Shown: positions 18,013 to 26,582 of the stretch, in pieces
Layout: the number at the start of each line of letters is the position of its first letter
How positions within the stretch are numbered: the first letter of the stretch is position 1
From: Mesorhizobium sp. B2-4-15
GTDB taxonomy: Bacteria; Pseudomonadota; Alphaproteobacteria; Rhizobiales; Rhizobiaceae
DNA: 64,000 nucleotides
NCBI RefSeq assembly: GCF_006658505.1
Contig: NZ_VFUZ01000021.1
Span: forward strand, 1-64,000
Direction of reading: 5' to 3'
The notes under the pieces: model-generated
Told to the model about the DNA's origin: nothing
The model's input: the letters and a program-made list of their open reading frames with translations, nothing else
The model's database searches: none
Translations under genes and position numbers: made by a program

Positions 18013-19824
18013 ATGCCGATATACAGGGCTCCGGTCCAGGATACGCTGTTCGTACTCAACGAAGTGCTGGGCTATCAGCGCTATTCGAACCTTCCCGGAT
18101 TTTCCGACGCCACGCCCGATGTGCTGGAGGCGATCCTCGCCGAGGGCGCCAAGCTCGCCGAGAACGTCATGCATCCGCTCAACCGTGTCGGCGACATGGA
18201 AGGCTGCGTGCGTCACGACGACGGCTCGGTGACGACGCCCAAGGGTTTCAAGGAAGCGTTCGGCCAGTATCGCGAAGGTGGCTGGATGGGGCTCGCGGCA
18301 CCGGCCGAGTTTGGCGGCCAGGGGCTGCCCTACATGGTGCACCAGGCTGTCTCCGAATACATGGTGTCGGCCAACATGGCGCTGATGATGTATCCGGGAC
18401 TGACGCAGGGCGCGATCGCCGCCATCATCACCCATGGCACTGACGAGCAGAAGGCCAAGTGGTTGCCGAAGCTGGTCGAGGGCGCGTGGACCGGAACCAT
18501 GAACCTGACCGAGCCGCATTGCGGCACCGATCTTGGTTTGCTGCGCACCAAGGCAGCGCCGAATGGCGACGGCACCTACAAGCTCTCTGGTCAGAAGATC
18601 TTCATCTCGGCCGGCGAGCACGACATGTCGGACAACATCGTCCATCTGGTGCTGGCCCGCATCGAGGGCGCGCCGGAAGGCGTCAAGGGCATTTCGCTGT
18701 TCATCGTGCCGAAGCTCAAGCTCGACGCATCGGGCAATCCGGGCGAACGGAACACGCTCTCCTGCGGCTCGATCGAGGAGAAGATGGGCATCCACGGCAA
18801 TTCGACCTGCGTCATGAATTATGACGAGGCTGAGGGCACACTACTCGGCGAGGTGAATGGCGGCCTGAAGGCCATGTTCACCATGATGAACGAGGCGCGG
18901 CTCGGTGTCGCCCTGCAGGGGCTGTCGATCTCCGAGGTTGCCTATCAGAATGCCGTTTCCTATGCCAAGGACCGTTTGCAGGGCCGTTCGCTGTCGGGGC
19001 CGAAGGCTCCGGACAAGAAGGCTGACCCGATCATCGTTCACCCCGATATCCGCCGCAGCCTGATGACCATGAAGGCGTTCAACGAGGCCGGCCGAGCGCT
19101 GGCGCTGTGGACGGCGATCAAGTCCGACATCGCGCATCGGTCTCCCGACGACAAGGACCGGCAGGCCGCCGAGGACTACACCGGCCTGATGACGCCGGTG
19201 GTCAAGGGCGTGTTCACCGACAAGGGCTTCGACCATGCCGTCATGGCGCAGCAGGTGTTCGGCGGCCATGGCTATATCGAAGAGCACGGCATGAGCCAGT
19301 TCGTGCGCGATGCCCGTATCGCCATGATCTATGAAGGCGCCAACGGCATCCAGGCGCTTGACCTCGTCGGCCGCAAGCTCGGCCTGAATGGCGGCCGCGC
19401 AGTGCAGGCCTTCTTCAAGGAGGTCGGCGAATTCTGCGAGGAAAACCGTGCCGACGAGAAGATGGCGCCGTTCACCAAGGCGTTGAAGAAGGGCCTCAAC
19501 GATCTGCAGGCGGCGACCATGTGGCTGCTGCAGAATGGGATGGCCAAGCCCGACAATGCCGGTGCCGCCTCGACAGACTACATGCATCTCTTCGGCCTTG
19601 TGGCGCTGGGTTACATGTGGGCGCAGATGGCCAAGACGGCACAGGCCAAGACGGGCGCCAATGGTTCCCAATCTTTGCATGAAGATAAAGGGGCCTTTTA
19701 CGACAACAAGGTCGTGACGGCGCGTTTCTTCATGGAGCGGATCATGCCAGAAACATCGGCGCATCTCGCCCGTATTTCGAGTGGTGCGGATACGCTGATG
19801 GCTCTCCCGGCGGAAGCGTTCTAG
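18013..19824 (+). CDS. Acyl-CoA dehydrogenase with C-terminal extension (DmdC-like)
   Basis: This roughly 603-residue flavoprotein has the acyl-CoA dehydrogenase N, middle and C domains plus an extra C-terminal segment, giving the length of the DmdC / long FadE group. The region IYEGANGIQALDL near the C-domain end carries the probable catalytic glutamate. It catalyses alpha,beta-dehydrogenation of a CoA thioester and passes electrons to ETF. Annotation pipelines often name this group 3-methylmercaptopropionyl-CoA dehydrogenase, but long-chain or branched acyl-CoAs are equally likely here. The ATG chosen follows the operator; a longer reading back to 17818 is spurious. It is first in a five-gene operon. 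Confidence 0.9.
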   Translation: MPIYRAPVQDTLFVLNEVLGYQRYSNLPGFSDATPDVLEAILAEGAKLAENVMHPLNRVGDMEGCVRHDDGSVTTPKGFKEAFGQYREGGWMGLAAPAEFGGQGLPYMVHQAVSEYMVSANMALMMYPGLTQGAIAAIITHGTDEQKAKWLPKLVEGAWTGTMNLTEPHCGTDLGLLRTKAAPNGDGTYKLSGQKIFISAGEHDMSDNIVHLVLARIEGAPEGVKGISLFIVPKLKLDASGNPGERNTLSCGSIEEKMGIHGNSTCVMNYDEAEGTLLGEVNGGLKAMFTMMNEARLGVALQGLSISEVAYQNAVSYAKDRLQGRSLSGPKAPDKKADPIIVHPDIRRSLMTMKAFNEAGRALALWTAIKSDIAHRSPDDKDRQAAEDYTGLMTPVVKGVFTDKGFDHAVMAQQVFGGHGYIEEHGMSQFVRDARIAMIYEGANGIQALDLVGRKLGLNGGRAVQAFFKEVGEFCEENRADEKMAPFTKALKKGLNDLQAATMWLLQNGMAKPDNAGAASTDYMHLFGLVALGYMWAQMAKTAQAKTGANGSQSLHEDKGAFYDNKVVTARFFMERIMPETSAHLARISSGADTLMALPAEAF

Positions 19825-19837
19825 AAATGGCTGGCGT

Positions 19838-19890
19838 CCCCCTCCCCCTTGAGGGGAGGGTGGCCCAAAGGGCCGGGAGGGGTCGCGCGT
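19838..19890. repeat. CTCCCC-type rhizobial extragenic repeat
   Basis: A CTCCCCCTTGAGGGGAG hairpin is followed by a GCCC-AAAGGGC hairpin. The same class recurs at 42339-42390 and as a double copy around 46844-47022. It lies between the first two dehydrogenase genes and may modulate the operon transcript. Confidence 0.65.
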
Positions 19891-19920
19891 GCCTGATGTG
19901 CCTGGGAGGAGTATCATCGT

Positions 19921-21090
19921 ATGACCAACCCTGCGGAAATCCTGAACCTCCCCAAACCCGCCTGGGCGGCGGACGAGGTCGGCATGCTCTATGACATGGC
20001 CTCCCGCTTCATGGCCGAGGAGATCGCGCCGCGTTACGACGAGTTCGAGAAGAATGAGATGGTCGACCGCGAAAGCTGGCTGAAGGCCGGGGCGGCCGGC
20101 CTGCTCTGCGCCTCGATGCCGGAGGAATATGGCGGTTCCGGCGGCACCTTCGCGCATGAGAGCGCCATCATCGAGGCGATCGGCCATGTCGGCGTCGACG
20201 GTTTCGGCATCGGCCTGCACAATTCGATCGTTGCCCCTTACATCCTCCACTACGGTTCGGAAGAGCAGAAGAAGAAGTGGCTGCCGAAGCTGGCGACCGG
20301 CGAGTTGATCGGCGCCATCGCCATGACCGAGCCGGGCGCCGGCTCCGACCTGCAAGGCGTCAAGACGCGGGCCGAGAAGGACGGCAACCAATACAGGATC
20401 AATGGCTCCAAGACTTTTATCACCAACGGCCAGCTTGCCAACTTCATCATCGTCGTCACCAAGACCGACCCGGAAAAGGGCGCCAAGGGCACGTCGCTGA
20501 TCGTTGTCGAGACCGACGAGGTCGAGGGCTTCCAGCGCGGTCGCAACCTCGACAAGATCGGGCTGAAGGCCAACGACACGTCGGAGTTGTTCTTCAACGA
20601 CGTGCGCGTGCCGACCTCAAATCTGCTCGGCCACGAGGAGGGACAGGGTTTCATCCAGCTGATGCAGCAATTGCCGCAGGAGCGGTTGCAGATCGGAACC
20701 GGGGCGATCGCCATGATCGAGCGGGCGCTGGCGCTGACCATCGACTACGTCAAGGAGCGCAAGGCCTTCGGCAAGGCCATCATCGACTTCCAGAACACCC
20801 AGTTCAAGCTGGCCGAGCTCAAGACCGAAGCCACGATCGGCCGCGTCTTCTACAATGATTGCGTGACCCGCCACATCAATAGTGGCCTCGATCCGGTGAC
20901 GGCCTCGATGGCCAAGTACTGGCTGAGCGACCTGCAGGGAAAAGTCGTCGACGAATGCCTTCAATTGCACGGTGGCTATGGCTACATGAATGAATATCCG
21001 ATCGCCCGAATGTTCCGCGACGCTCGCGTCCAGCGCATCTACGGCGGCACCAACGAGATCATGAAATTGCTGATCGGACGCTCGCTCTGA
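19921..21090 (+). CDS. Acyl-CoA dehydrogenase
   Basis: This standard-length 389-residue enzyme covers all three acyl-CoA dehydrogenase domains. AMTEPGAGSDLQG is the FAD/substrate loop and IYGGTNEIMK near the C-terminus holds the catalytic glutamate. It is the second dehydrogenase of the operon and probably handles a different chain length from the first. The start codon follows an AGGAG-like sequence after the extragenic repeat. Confidence 0.93.
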   Translation: MTNPAEILNLPKPAWAADEVGMLYDMASRFMAEEIAPRYDEFEKNEMVDRESWLKAGAAGLLCASMPEEYGGSGGTFAHESAIIEAIGHVGVDGFGIGLHNSIVAPYILHYGSEEQKKKWLPKLATGELIGAIAMTEPGAGSDLQGVKTRAEKDGNQYRINGSKTFITNGQLANFIIVVTKTDPEKGAKGTSLIVVETDEVEGFQRGRNLDKIGLKANDTSELFFNDVRVPTSNLLGHEEGQGFIQLMQQLPQERLQIGTGAIAMIERALALTIDYVKERKAFGKAIIDFQNTQFKLAELKTEATIGRVFYNDCVTRHINSGLDPVTASMAKYWLSDLQGKVVDECLQLHGGYGYMNEYPIARMFRDARVQRIYGGTNEIMKLLIGRSL

Positions 21091-21124
21091 TGCATGTCGC
21101 CCAGAAGTAGATCGACATGCATCA
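21088..21124. repeat. 12-base inverted repeat within the operon
   Basis: TGATGCATGTCG at 21088-21099 (starting on the stop codon) pairs with CGACATGCATCA at 21113-21124 around a 13-base loop. It resembles a truncated copy of a common rhizobial palindrome. With no T run it is more likely an RNA-processing or stabilising hairpin than a terminator. Confidence 0.7.
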
Positions 21125-21160
21125 GTCTGAAGCCGTTCGATAAACCCAAGGAGCAAGAGA

Positions 21161-22369
21161 ATGAGTGACGCTTATGTCTATGACGCCGTGCGCACGCCGC
21201 GCGGCAAGGGCAAGAAGGACGGATCGCTGCATGAGGTGCCGGCGGTGCGGCTTGCCGCCAAGACGCTGGAAGCGCTGCGCGACCGCAATGGGCTGGACAC
21301 AGGCACGGTCGACGACATCATCTTCGGCTGCGTCGACCCGGTCGGCGAGGCGGGTTCGGTCATTCCGCGCGCCGCCGCCTTCGAGGCCGGCTACGACACC
21401 AAGGCGCCCGGCATGCAGATTTCGCGCTTCTGCGCCTCGGGGCTTGACGCCATCAATTTCGGCGCCGCCAAGATCGCGCAAGGCGCTGACGAGATCGTCA
21501 TTGCCGGCGGCGTCGAATCCATGTCGCGCGTCGGTATGGGCGCCTCCGGCGGCGCATGGTTCATGGACCCTTCGGTCGGCCTGCCCGGCTGGTTCGTGCC
21601 GCAAGGCATCTCGGCCGACCTGATCGCCACCAAATACGGCTTCAGCCGCGACGACGTCGACGCCTATGCGGTCGAGAGCCAGAAGCGCGCCGCCAAATCC
21701 TGGGCGGACGGCCGCTTCAAGAACTCGGTCATCCCGATCAAGGACCAGAACGGCCTGACCATTCTCGACCATGACGAGCACATGCGGCCTTCGACCGACA
21801 TGCAGTCGCTGGCCTCGCTCAACCCGTCCTTCGTCATGCCCGGCGAAATGGGCGGCTTCGATGCCGTCGCCGTGCAGAAGCATCCGGAAGTGGAAGAGGT
21901 CAACCATGTCCACCATGCCGGCAACTCGTCCGGCATCGTCGACGGCGCGGCGGCCGTGCTGCTCGGCTCCAAGAAGGCCGGCAAGGCGATGGGCCTCAAG
22001 CCGCGCGCGCGTATCCGCACCTTCGCCAATATCGGTTCGGAGCCGGTGCTGATGCTGACCGGCCCGGTCGACGTCACCGAGAAGCTGTTGAAGCGCGCCA
22101 AGATGAAGCTGTCCGACATCGACCTGTTCGAGCTCAACGAGGCCTTCGCCTCGGTGGTGCTGCGCTACATGCAGGCATTTGACATCGATCACGACAGGAT
22201 CAACGTCAATGGCGGCGCCATCGCCATGGGCCATCCGCTCGGCGCCACTGGTGCCATGATCTTCGGCACCGTGCTGGACGAACTCGAGCGCCGCGACCTG
22301 AATACCGCGCTGGTCACGCTGTGCATCGGTGCCGGCATGGGCACCGCAACGATCATTGAACGCGTCTGA
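21161..22369 (+). CDS. Acetyl-CoA C-acyltransferase (thiolase)
   Basis: This 402-residue thiolase has the catalytic cysteine in SRFCASGLDAINFG, the histidine in GGAIAMGHPLGATGA and the second cysteine in TLCIGAGMGTA. It cleaves 3-ketoacyl-CoA to acetyl-CoA and a shortened acyl-CoA, the last beta-oxidation step. It ends about a dozen bases before the FadB-type gene, and together they act like a FadA/FadB pair, though the order is reversed relative to Escherichia coli. Confidence 0.94.
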   Translation: MSDAYVYDAVRTPRGKGKKDGSLHEVPAVRLAAKTLEALRDRNGLDTGTVDDIIFGCVDPVGEAGSVIPRAAAFEAGYDTKAPGMQISRFCASGLDAINFGAAKIAQGADEIVIAGGVESMSRVGMGASGGAWFMDPSVGLPGWFVPQGISADLIATKYGFSRDDVDAYAVESQKRAAKSWADGRFKNSVIPIKDQNGLTILDHDEHMRPSTDMQSLASLNPSFVMPGEMGGFDAVAVQKHPEVEEVNHVHHAGNSSGIVDGAAAVLLGSKKAGKAMGLKPRARIRTFANIGSEPVLMLTGPVDVTEKLLKRAKMKLSDIDLFELNEAFASVVLRYMQAFDIDHDRINVNGGAIAMGHPLGATGAMIFGTVLDELERRDLNTALVTLCIGAGMGTATIIERV

Positions 22370-22382
22370 CGGGGAGAGAACA

Positions 22383-24602
22383 ATGAGCTACATTAATTTC
22401 ACCCTCGATATCGACGCCGACGGCATTGCGCTGGTCACCTGGAACATGCCGGACCGCTCGATGAACGTCTTCACCGAAGAGGTGATGCGCGAGTTGAACG
22501 CCATCATCGACAAGGTGGCGGGCGATGCCGCCATCAAGGGCGCGGTGATCACCTCCGGCAAGGACACTTTCTCCGGCGGCGCCGACATAACCATGCTGCA
22601 GAAGATGCTGACCACCTTCGCCGCCGAGAAGGGCAAGGATGTCGAAAAGGCCACCAAGGCGCTGTTCGAAAATGCCGGCTACATGACCGGCCTGTTCCGC
22701 AAGCTGGAAACCTCCGGCAAGCCTTGGGTTTCGGCGATCAACGGCACCTGCATGGGCGGCGCCTTCGAGATGTCGCTCGCTTGCCATGGTCGCGTCGCCG
22801 CTGATTCCGACAAGGTCAGGATGGCGCTTCCCGAAGTGAAGATCGGCATCTTCCCCGGTGCCGGTGGCACCCAGCGCGTGCCGCGGCTGACCGATCAGCA
22901 GCAGGCGTTGCAGATGCTGACCTCCGGCCAGAACCTGTCGCCGCAGAAAGCCAAATCGATGGGCCTGATCCATGAGATCGCAGAACCGGCCAAGCTGGTC
23001 GAGGTGGCCAAGGCGATGATCAGGAACGGTCTTAAGCCGGTGGCGCCGTGGGACGAGAAGGGCTTCAAGCTGCCCGGTGGCCAGATCTATTCGCCCGCCG
23101 GATTCAATCTGTGGCCGCCGGCCATCGCCATTCTGCGTCGCGAGACCTATGGCAATTATCCGGCCGCCGCCGCGATCCTGAAATGCGTCTATGAGGGCCT
23201 GCTGGTGCCGTTCGACACCGCCTTGCGGATCGAACAGCGCTATTTCACCGAGATCATGCAGACCAAGGAAGCGGCGGCGATGATCCGCTCGCTGTTCGTC
23301 TCTCTGCAGGAACTGAACAAGGGCGCGCGTCGCCCGGCCGGCGTGCCGGAAACCAAATTCAAGAAGATCGGCGTCCTCGGCGCCGGCTTCATGGGCGCCG
23401 GCATCGCCTATGTCACCGCCAAGGCCGGCATCCCGGTGGTGCTGCTCGACCGCGACATGGAGTCGGCTGAGAAGGGCAAGGCGCATTCCGAGAGCCTGGT
23501 TTCGGATCAGGTGAAAAAGGGGCGCGCCAAGCCGGAAGAGAGGGACAAGCTCTTGTCGCTGATCAAGCCCACCGCAGACTATGCCGACCTCGCGGGCTGC
23601 GACCTGGTGGTGGAAGCCGTGTTCGAGGATTCGGCGGTCAAGAAGGCGGCCACGGAACAGGCGGAAGCGGTGCTGAAGTCGTCGGCGATCTTCGCCTCCA
23701 ACACGTCCACCATCCCGATCACCGCGCTGGCCAAGAATTCGGCACGGCCGAAGAATTTCATCGGCATCCACTTCTTCTCGCCGGTCGACAAGATGATGCT
23801 GGTCGAGATCATTCTCGGCAAGAAGACCGGCGACAAGGCGTTGGCGACCGCGATCGATTTCGTACGCGCCATCAAGAAGACGCCGATCGTCGTCAACGAC
23901 ACGCGTGGCTTCTACGTCAATCGCTGCGTGTTGCGCTACATGTCGGAAGCCTACAAGATGCTGATCGAAGGCGTGCCAGCACCAATGATCGAGAACGCCG
24001 CCAAGGCCGCCGGCATGCCGGTGGGCCCGCTGGCGCTGACCGACGAGACGGCTATCGACCTTGCCCAGAAGATCATGAAGCAGACCATCAGGGACCTCGG
24101 CGACAAGGCGGTCGACCCCAAGCAGATGGCGCTGATCAACACCATGGTCGACGATCATGGCCGCTTCGGCCGCAAGAATGGCAAGGGCTTCTACGACTAT
24201 CCGGCCAAGCCCGCGAAGAAGAAGCTGTGGCCAGGTCTCAAGGACCTCTATCCGCAGATGAAGCCGGAGAAGGTCGACTATGAGGAACTGAAGGAGCGCC
24301 TGCTCGTCACCATCGCGCTGGAAGCGGCACGCGTGATGGAAGAGGGCATCGTCACCGATCCGCGCGAGGCCGATGTCGGCTCGATCCTGGCCTTCGGCTT
24401 CGCGCCTTACACCGGCGGTGCGCTGTCCTATATCGACGGCATCGGCGCCAAACGCTTCGTCAAGATCGCCAAGGGTCTGCAGAAGAAGTATGGCGCCGAG
24501 TTCAAGGCGCCCAAGCTGCTGATCGATATGGCCGAGAAGGGCGAGACCTTCTACGAACGCTTCGATCCCTACGCCAAGGGCGACGTCAAGCAAGCCGCCT
24601 GA
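22383..24602 (+). CDS. Bifunctional enoyl-CoA hydratase / 3-hydroxyacyl-CoA dehydrogenase (FadB/FadJ type)
   Basis: This 739-residue fusion carries an N-terminal crotonase domain (to about residue 300). Both catalytic glutamates are in place, in GGAFEMSLACHGRV and ALPEVKIGIFPGAGGTQR. A C-terminal 3-hydroxyacyl-CoA dehydrogenase follows, with the NAD-binding motif GAGFMGAGIAYVTAKAG and the second dehydrogenase half. It performs hydration and the second oxidation of beta-oxidation. The start is the ATG just after a GGGGAGAG-like ribosome site; an in-frame reading further upstream overlaps the thiolase end and was rejected. Confidence 0.95.
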   Translation: MSYINFTLDIDADGIALVTWNMPDRSMNVFTEEVMRELNAIIDKVAGDAAIKGAVITSGKDTFSGGADITMLQKMLTTFAAEKGKDVEKATKALFENAGYMTGLFRKLETSGKPWVSAINGTCMGGAFEMSLACHGRVAADSDKVRMALPEVKIGIFPGAGGTQRVPRLTDQQQALQMLTSGQNLSPQKAKSMGLIHEIAEPAKLVEVAKAMIRNGLKPVAPWDEKGFKLPGGQIYSPAGFNLWPPAIAILRRETYGNYPAAAAILKCVYEGLLVPFDTALRIEQRYFTEIMQTKEAAAMIRSLFVSLQELNKGARRPAGVPETKFKKIGVLGAGFMGAGIAYVTAKAGIPVVLLDRDMESAEKGKAHSESLVSDQVKKGRAKPEERDKLLSLIKPTADYADLAGCDLVVEAVFEDSAVKKAATEQAEAVLKSSAIFASNTSTIPITALAKNSARPKNFIGIHFFSPVDKMMLVEIILGKKTGDKALATAIDFVRAIKKTPIVVNDTRGFYVNRCVLRYMSEAYKMLIEGVPAPMIENAAKAAGMPVGPLALTDETAIDLAQKIMKQTIRDLGDKAVDPKQMALINTMVDDHGRFGRKNGKGFYDYPAKPAKKKLWPGLKDLYPQMKPEKVDYEELKERLLVTIALEAARVMEEGIVTDPREADVGSILAFGFAPYTGGALSYIDGIGAKRFVKIAKGLQKKYGAEFKAPKLLIDMAEKGETFYERFDPYAKGDVKQAA

Positions 24603-24610
24603 CACGAGAG

Positions 24611-25156
24611 ATGTATGTCTGGGCGCGTATGGCGCGCATGCTGGCCACGGCGCGCAGTCGTGGCCCCTATGTCATGGGTAGCGAAAGCCGGCTGGCCTTT
24701 CGCTGCCTGCCGACCGACATCGATTTCAACGTCCATCTCAACAATGCGCGTTACATGATGCTGGCCGATCTTGGCCGCATTGACTTGTTCGTCCGCGCCG
24801 GCCGGATCGGATTGGCGGGAAAGAACGGCTGGGCGCCGATGATGGGCGGCCTGCAGGCGGTCTACGCGCGCGAGATCAGGCTGTGGCGCCGCTTCGAAGT
24901 GGTGTCTTCGATCGAGACCTGGGAGGGCAGCCAGGTCATCGGCAAGCACCGTTTCGTCCTCGACAATGGCGAGACGGCCGCCTTGATCCTGACGACCGCC
25001 GGCGTCTACGACCGCAAGGCTCGCCGCTTCCTCGACATCGAAGAGGTTGTCGCGGCGCTCGGCCGCGCCGCGGACCCGCGACCGCCGACGCAGGCGGAAC
25101 GGATTTTCATGACTTCGCATCAGGGTCTGCGCGGCCTCGCCAAGGCGGCCAATTGA
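24611..25156 (+). CDS. Hotdog-fold acyl-CoA thioesterase family protein
   Basis: This 181-residue protein matches the 4HBT hotdog family, with the DIDFNVHLNNARYMMLADLGRID segment carrying the catalytic aspartate/asparagine region. It probably hydrolyses acyl-CoAs released by the pathway. It is the last gene of the beta-oxidation operon, starting eight bases after the FadB-type gene. The outer inverted-repeat element begins 47 bases after its stop codon. Confidence 0.85.
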   Translation: MYVWARMARMLATARSRGPYVMGSESRLAFRCLPTDIDFNVHLNNARYMMLADLGRIDLFVRAGRIGLAGKNGWAPMMGGLQAVYAREIRLWRRFEVVSSIETWEGSQVIGKHRFVLDNGETAALILTTAGVYDRKARRFLDIEEVVAALGRAADPRPPTQAERIFMTSHQGLRGLAKAAN

Positions 25157-25276
25157 TCACCGCAAGCCAATTTCCACGGCCGGCGGCAAGGTTCGGCGCG
25201 CTGGCGGGTAGTGTCTCAGTTTGAAATTGCCGATCACGTCGGCGGGGCGCTTCTGGCCTTAAGGTCCGGTTGGCAT

Positions 25277-26074
25277 CTAGTGGTGAAAATCTGACGGTAC
25301 CCGTGGCAAAGGAGCCGATTGGGTGGCAAGCCGCCGTTCAGCGCCCTATGCGAGCACGAAATTCGGCAGTCGAATTGGTGCGTGGAAACGGTTGGGAAGG
25401 CAACTGTACACCGAGAAAGGCACAAAGCGGCCCCCACCCTTCAGAGACTTGATAAGTGAGAAGGCGTTCAGGCGGCAACGTTGATTTCACGGTAGCGTTA
25501 TGTGCTTCATAGACAGCGATTGCGTGATCACGGTCATCAAATCGACCGCCAAAGACACTGTTTCCAATCACCGCCACACCAAAGGACTGTGGATCATTGG
25601 TAGCAGCATCCATCGTGAACCCTATCGTTTGCGCCACGCTGTCATACCAGGCTTCTGGCTCACGAACTGTCAGAATAACCTTTGCATCAGGGCAGTGATC
25701 ACTCAGTTCGCGCCAAAAATGCGCCGTTGGCCAATCGACCGCGGATAGATAGCCGGCATACGCGGCATCCCAACTCGGAAGTTGTCCCTGGCCAGCGGCG
25801 CGCCACAGCGCCTTCTGCTCGGGATTGGCGTGGACATCAGCCATGTGATGACACGGCCCGAACCCAAGATGCTCCAACGCGAGCTTCAGCGAATATGTGC
25901 CAGTGCGACCCATGCCCGCGCCAATGACATCCAGAGCCATGATCATCCCCTAAGGCGATTTCAATCAGTCAAAATACCGCTGTTCCTCTATTCCGCTATA
26001 TGCTTGAAGGTCAGCTCCAACGTCGCCTCCGGCTGTTCGATGCCGGGTACCAAGCGTCAGATTTTCACCACTAG
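25277..26074. mobile_element. Inner inverted-repeat element carrying a sulfotransferase gene
   Basis: A second perfect 20-base inverted repeat, CTAGTGGTGAAAATCTGACG at 25277-25296 and its reverse complement at 26055-26074, encloses a 0.8 kb segment. The termini lie in CTAG, the preferred target of IS630-like TA-target elements. The segment is nested in the outer element and holds only the sulfotransferase gene, with no transposase. Removal of the segment and one CTAG rejoins the end of the GYD gene and leaves its TAG stop intact. Confidence 0.7.
25338..25940 (-). CDS. Small sulfotransferase-family protein (cargo of inner element)
   Basis: This 200-residue protein begins with GAGMGRTGTYSLKLALEHLG, the 5'-phosphosulfate-binding loop typical of small sulfotransferases (Sulfotransf_4 type), with further conserved VREPEAWYDS and HNATVKSTLP-like regions. 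PAPS is the expected sulfate donor, but the acceptor cannot be told. The second of two close ATGs was chosen because AGGGG sits six bases upstream. It is slightly short at the C-terminus compared with many relatives. It is the only gene in the inner element and runs opposite to the flanking chromosomal genes. Confidence 0.78.
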   Translation of the reverse strand: MALDVIGAGMGRTGTYSLKLALEHLGFGPCHHMADVHANPEQKALWRAAGQGQLPSWDAAYAGYLSAVDWPTAHFWRELSDHCPDAKVILTVREPEAWYDSVAQTIGFTMDAATNDPQSFGVAVIGNSVFGGRFDDRDHAIAVYEAHNATVKSTLPPERLLTYQVSEGWGPLCAFLGVQLPSQPFPRTNSTAEFRARIGR

Positions 26075-26403
26075 GCTTGTTCTCCAGGCGGTCGATATTT
26101 AATCGACGATGCCTTTTGCAGTGCTGCAAGCGTATCCTCCACGGTCAGGAGGACGGTCGTCTGGATGGAACTCAGCGCTCCGCCAGAGCCGATCGCGAGC
26201 GCCGTGGCCGCCATCGACACGTTGTCGGGAGCCTCCCACAAGTTATATCCGTCGTGCTCGCCAAAGGCGTACCAGAAGCCGTGCAGTTTTCCGCCAACCG
26301 ATTCAATGTACTGCTTCGCCGCCTCTCGGCGGTCCTCTGGGTTCTTGATGAGCTTAGCCCAGGTGGCCGGCGTGTAGCTGAACCGGGTTAGGTATAATGG
26401 CAT
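26071..26403 (-). CDS. GYD-domain protein (cargo of outer element)
   Basis: This 110-residue cytoplasmic protein has the short GYD family pattern: MPLYLTRFSYTPATW at the start, a GEHDGYNLWEAPDN middle and a single compact alpha/beta domain. Family function is unknown. GGGAGG seven bases before the ATG is a strong ribosome site. Its TAG stop lies in the CTAG that forms the inner element's end, so the inner insertion left the reading frame intact. Confidence 0.82.
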   Translation of the reverse strand: MPLYLTRFSYTPATWAKLIKNPEDRREAAKQYIESVGGKLHGFWYAFGEHDGYNLWEAPDNVSMAATALAIGSGGALSSIQTTVLLTVEDTLAALQKASSIKYRPPGEQA

Positions 26404-26582
26404 GGTCTTATCCTCCCTGTTTTCCGGTAAGCATATAGGAGGTCGCAGGCTGGCGCGACAGCGGCGTCAAGGCCGCCGGATTTCAAACTGAGACACTACC
26501 CGCCGGCGCCATCGGTGGACAAACCGGTGTTCGCGGACTAGAAGGAAAAGGCATTTTTTCCTGTCTGGAAGGAGAGCACGAC

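Larger units (their letters stand above)
25203..26504. mobile_element. Outer inverted-repeat element without transposase, carrying a GYD-protein gene
   Basis: A perfect 25-base inverted repeat bounds this 1.3 kb stretch. The left copy is at 25203-25227, beginning GGCGGGTAGTGTCTCAG, and the reverse complement is at 26480-26504. A TA dinucleotide at 25209-25210 and 26497-26498 fits a TA-target insertion, in which case the outermost GGCGGG and CCCGCC would be host sequence. No transposase is encoded inside. Base composition inside is visibly less GC-rich than in the flanks. Without the inner element, the only cargo is the GYD-domain gene. This resembles a mobile insertion cassette mobilised in trans; the family is not identified. 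Confidence 0.7.

Noticed and set aside
22353..24605. Long open frame (about 750 codons) on the minus strand across the FadB-type gene
   Set aside because: It mirrors a well-conserved enzyme, has no recognisable domains, and such antisense frames are common in GC-rich genes because stop codons are rare there.
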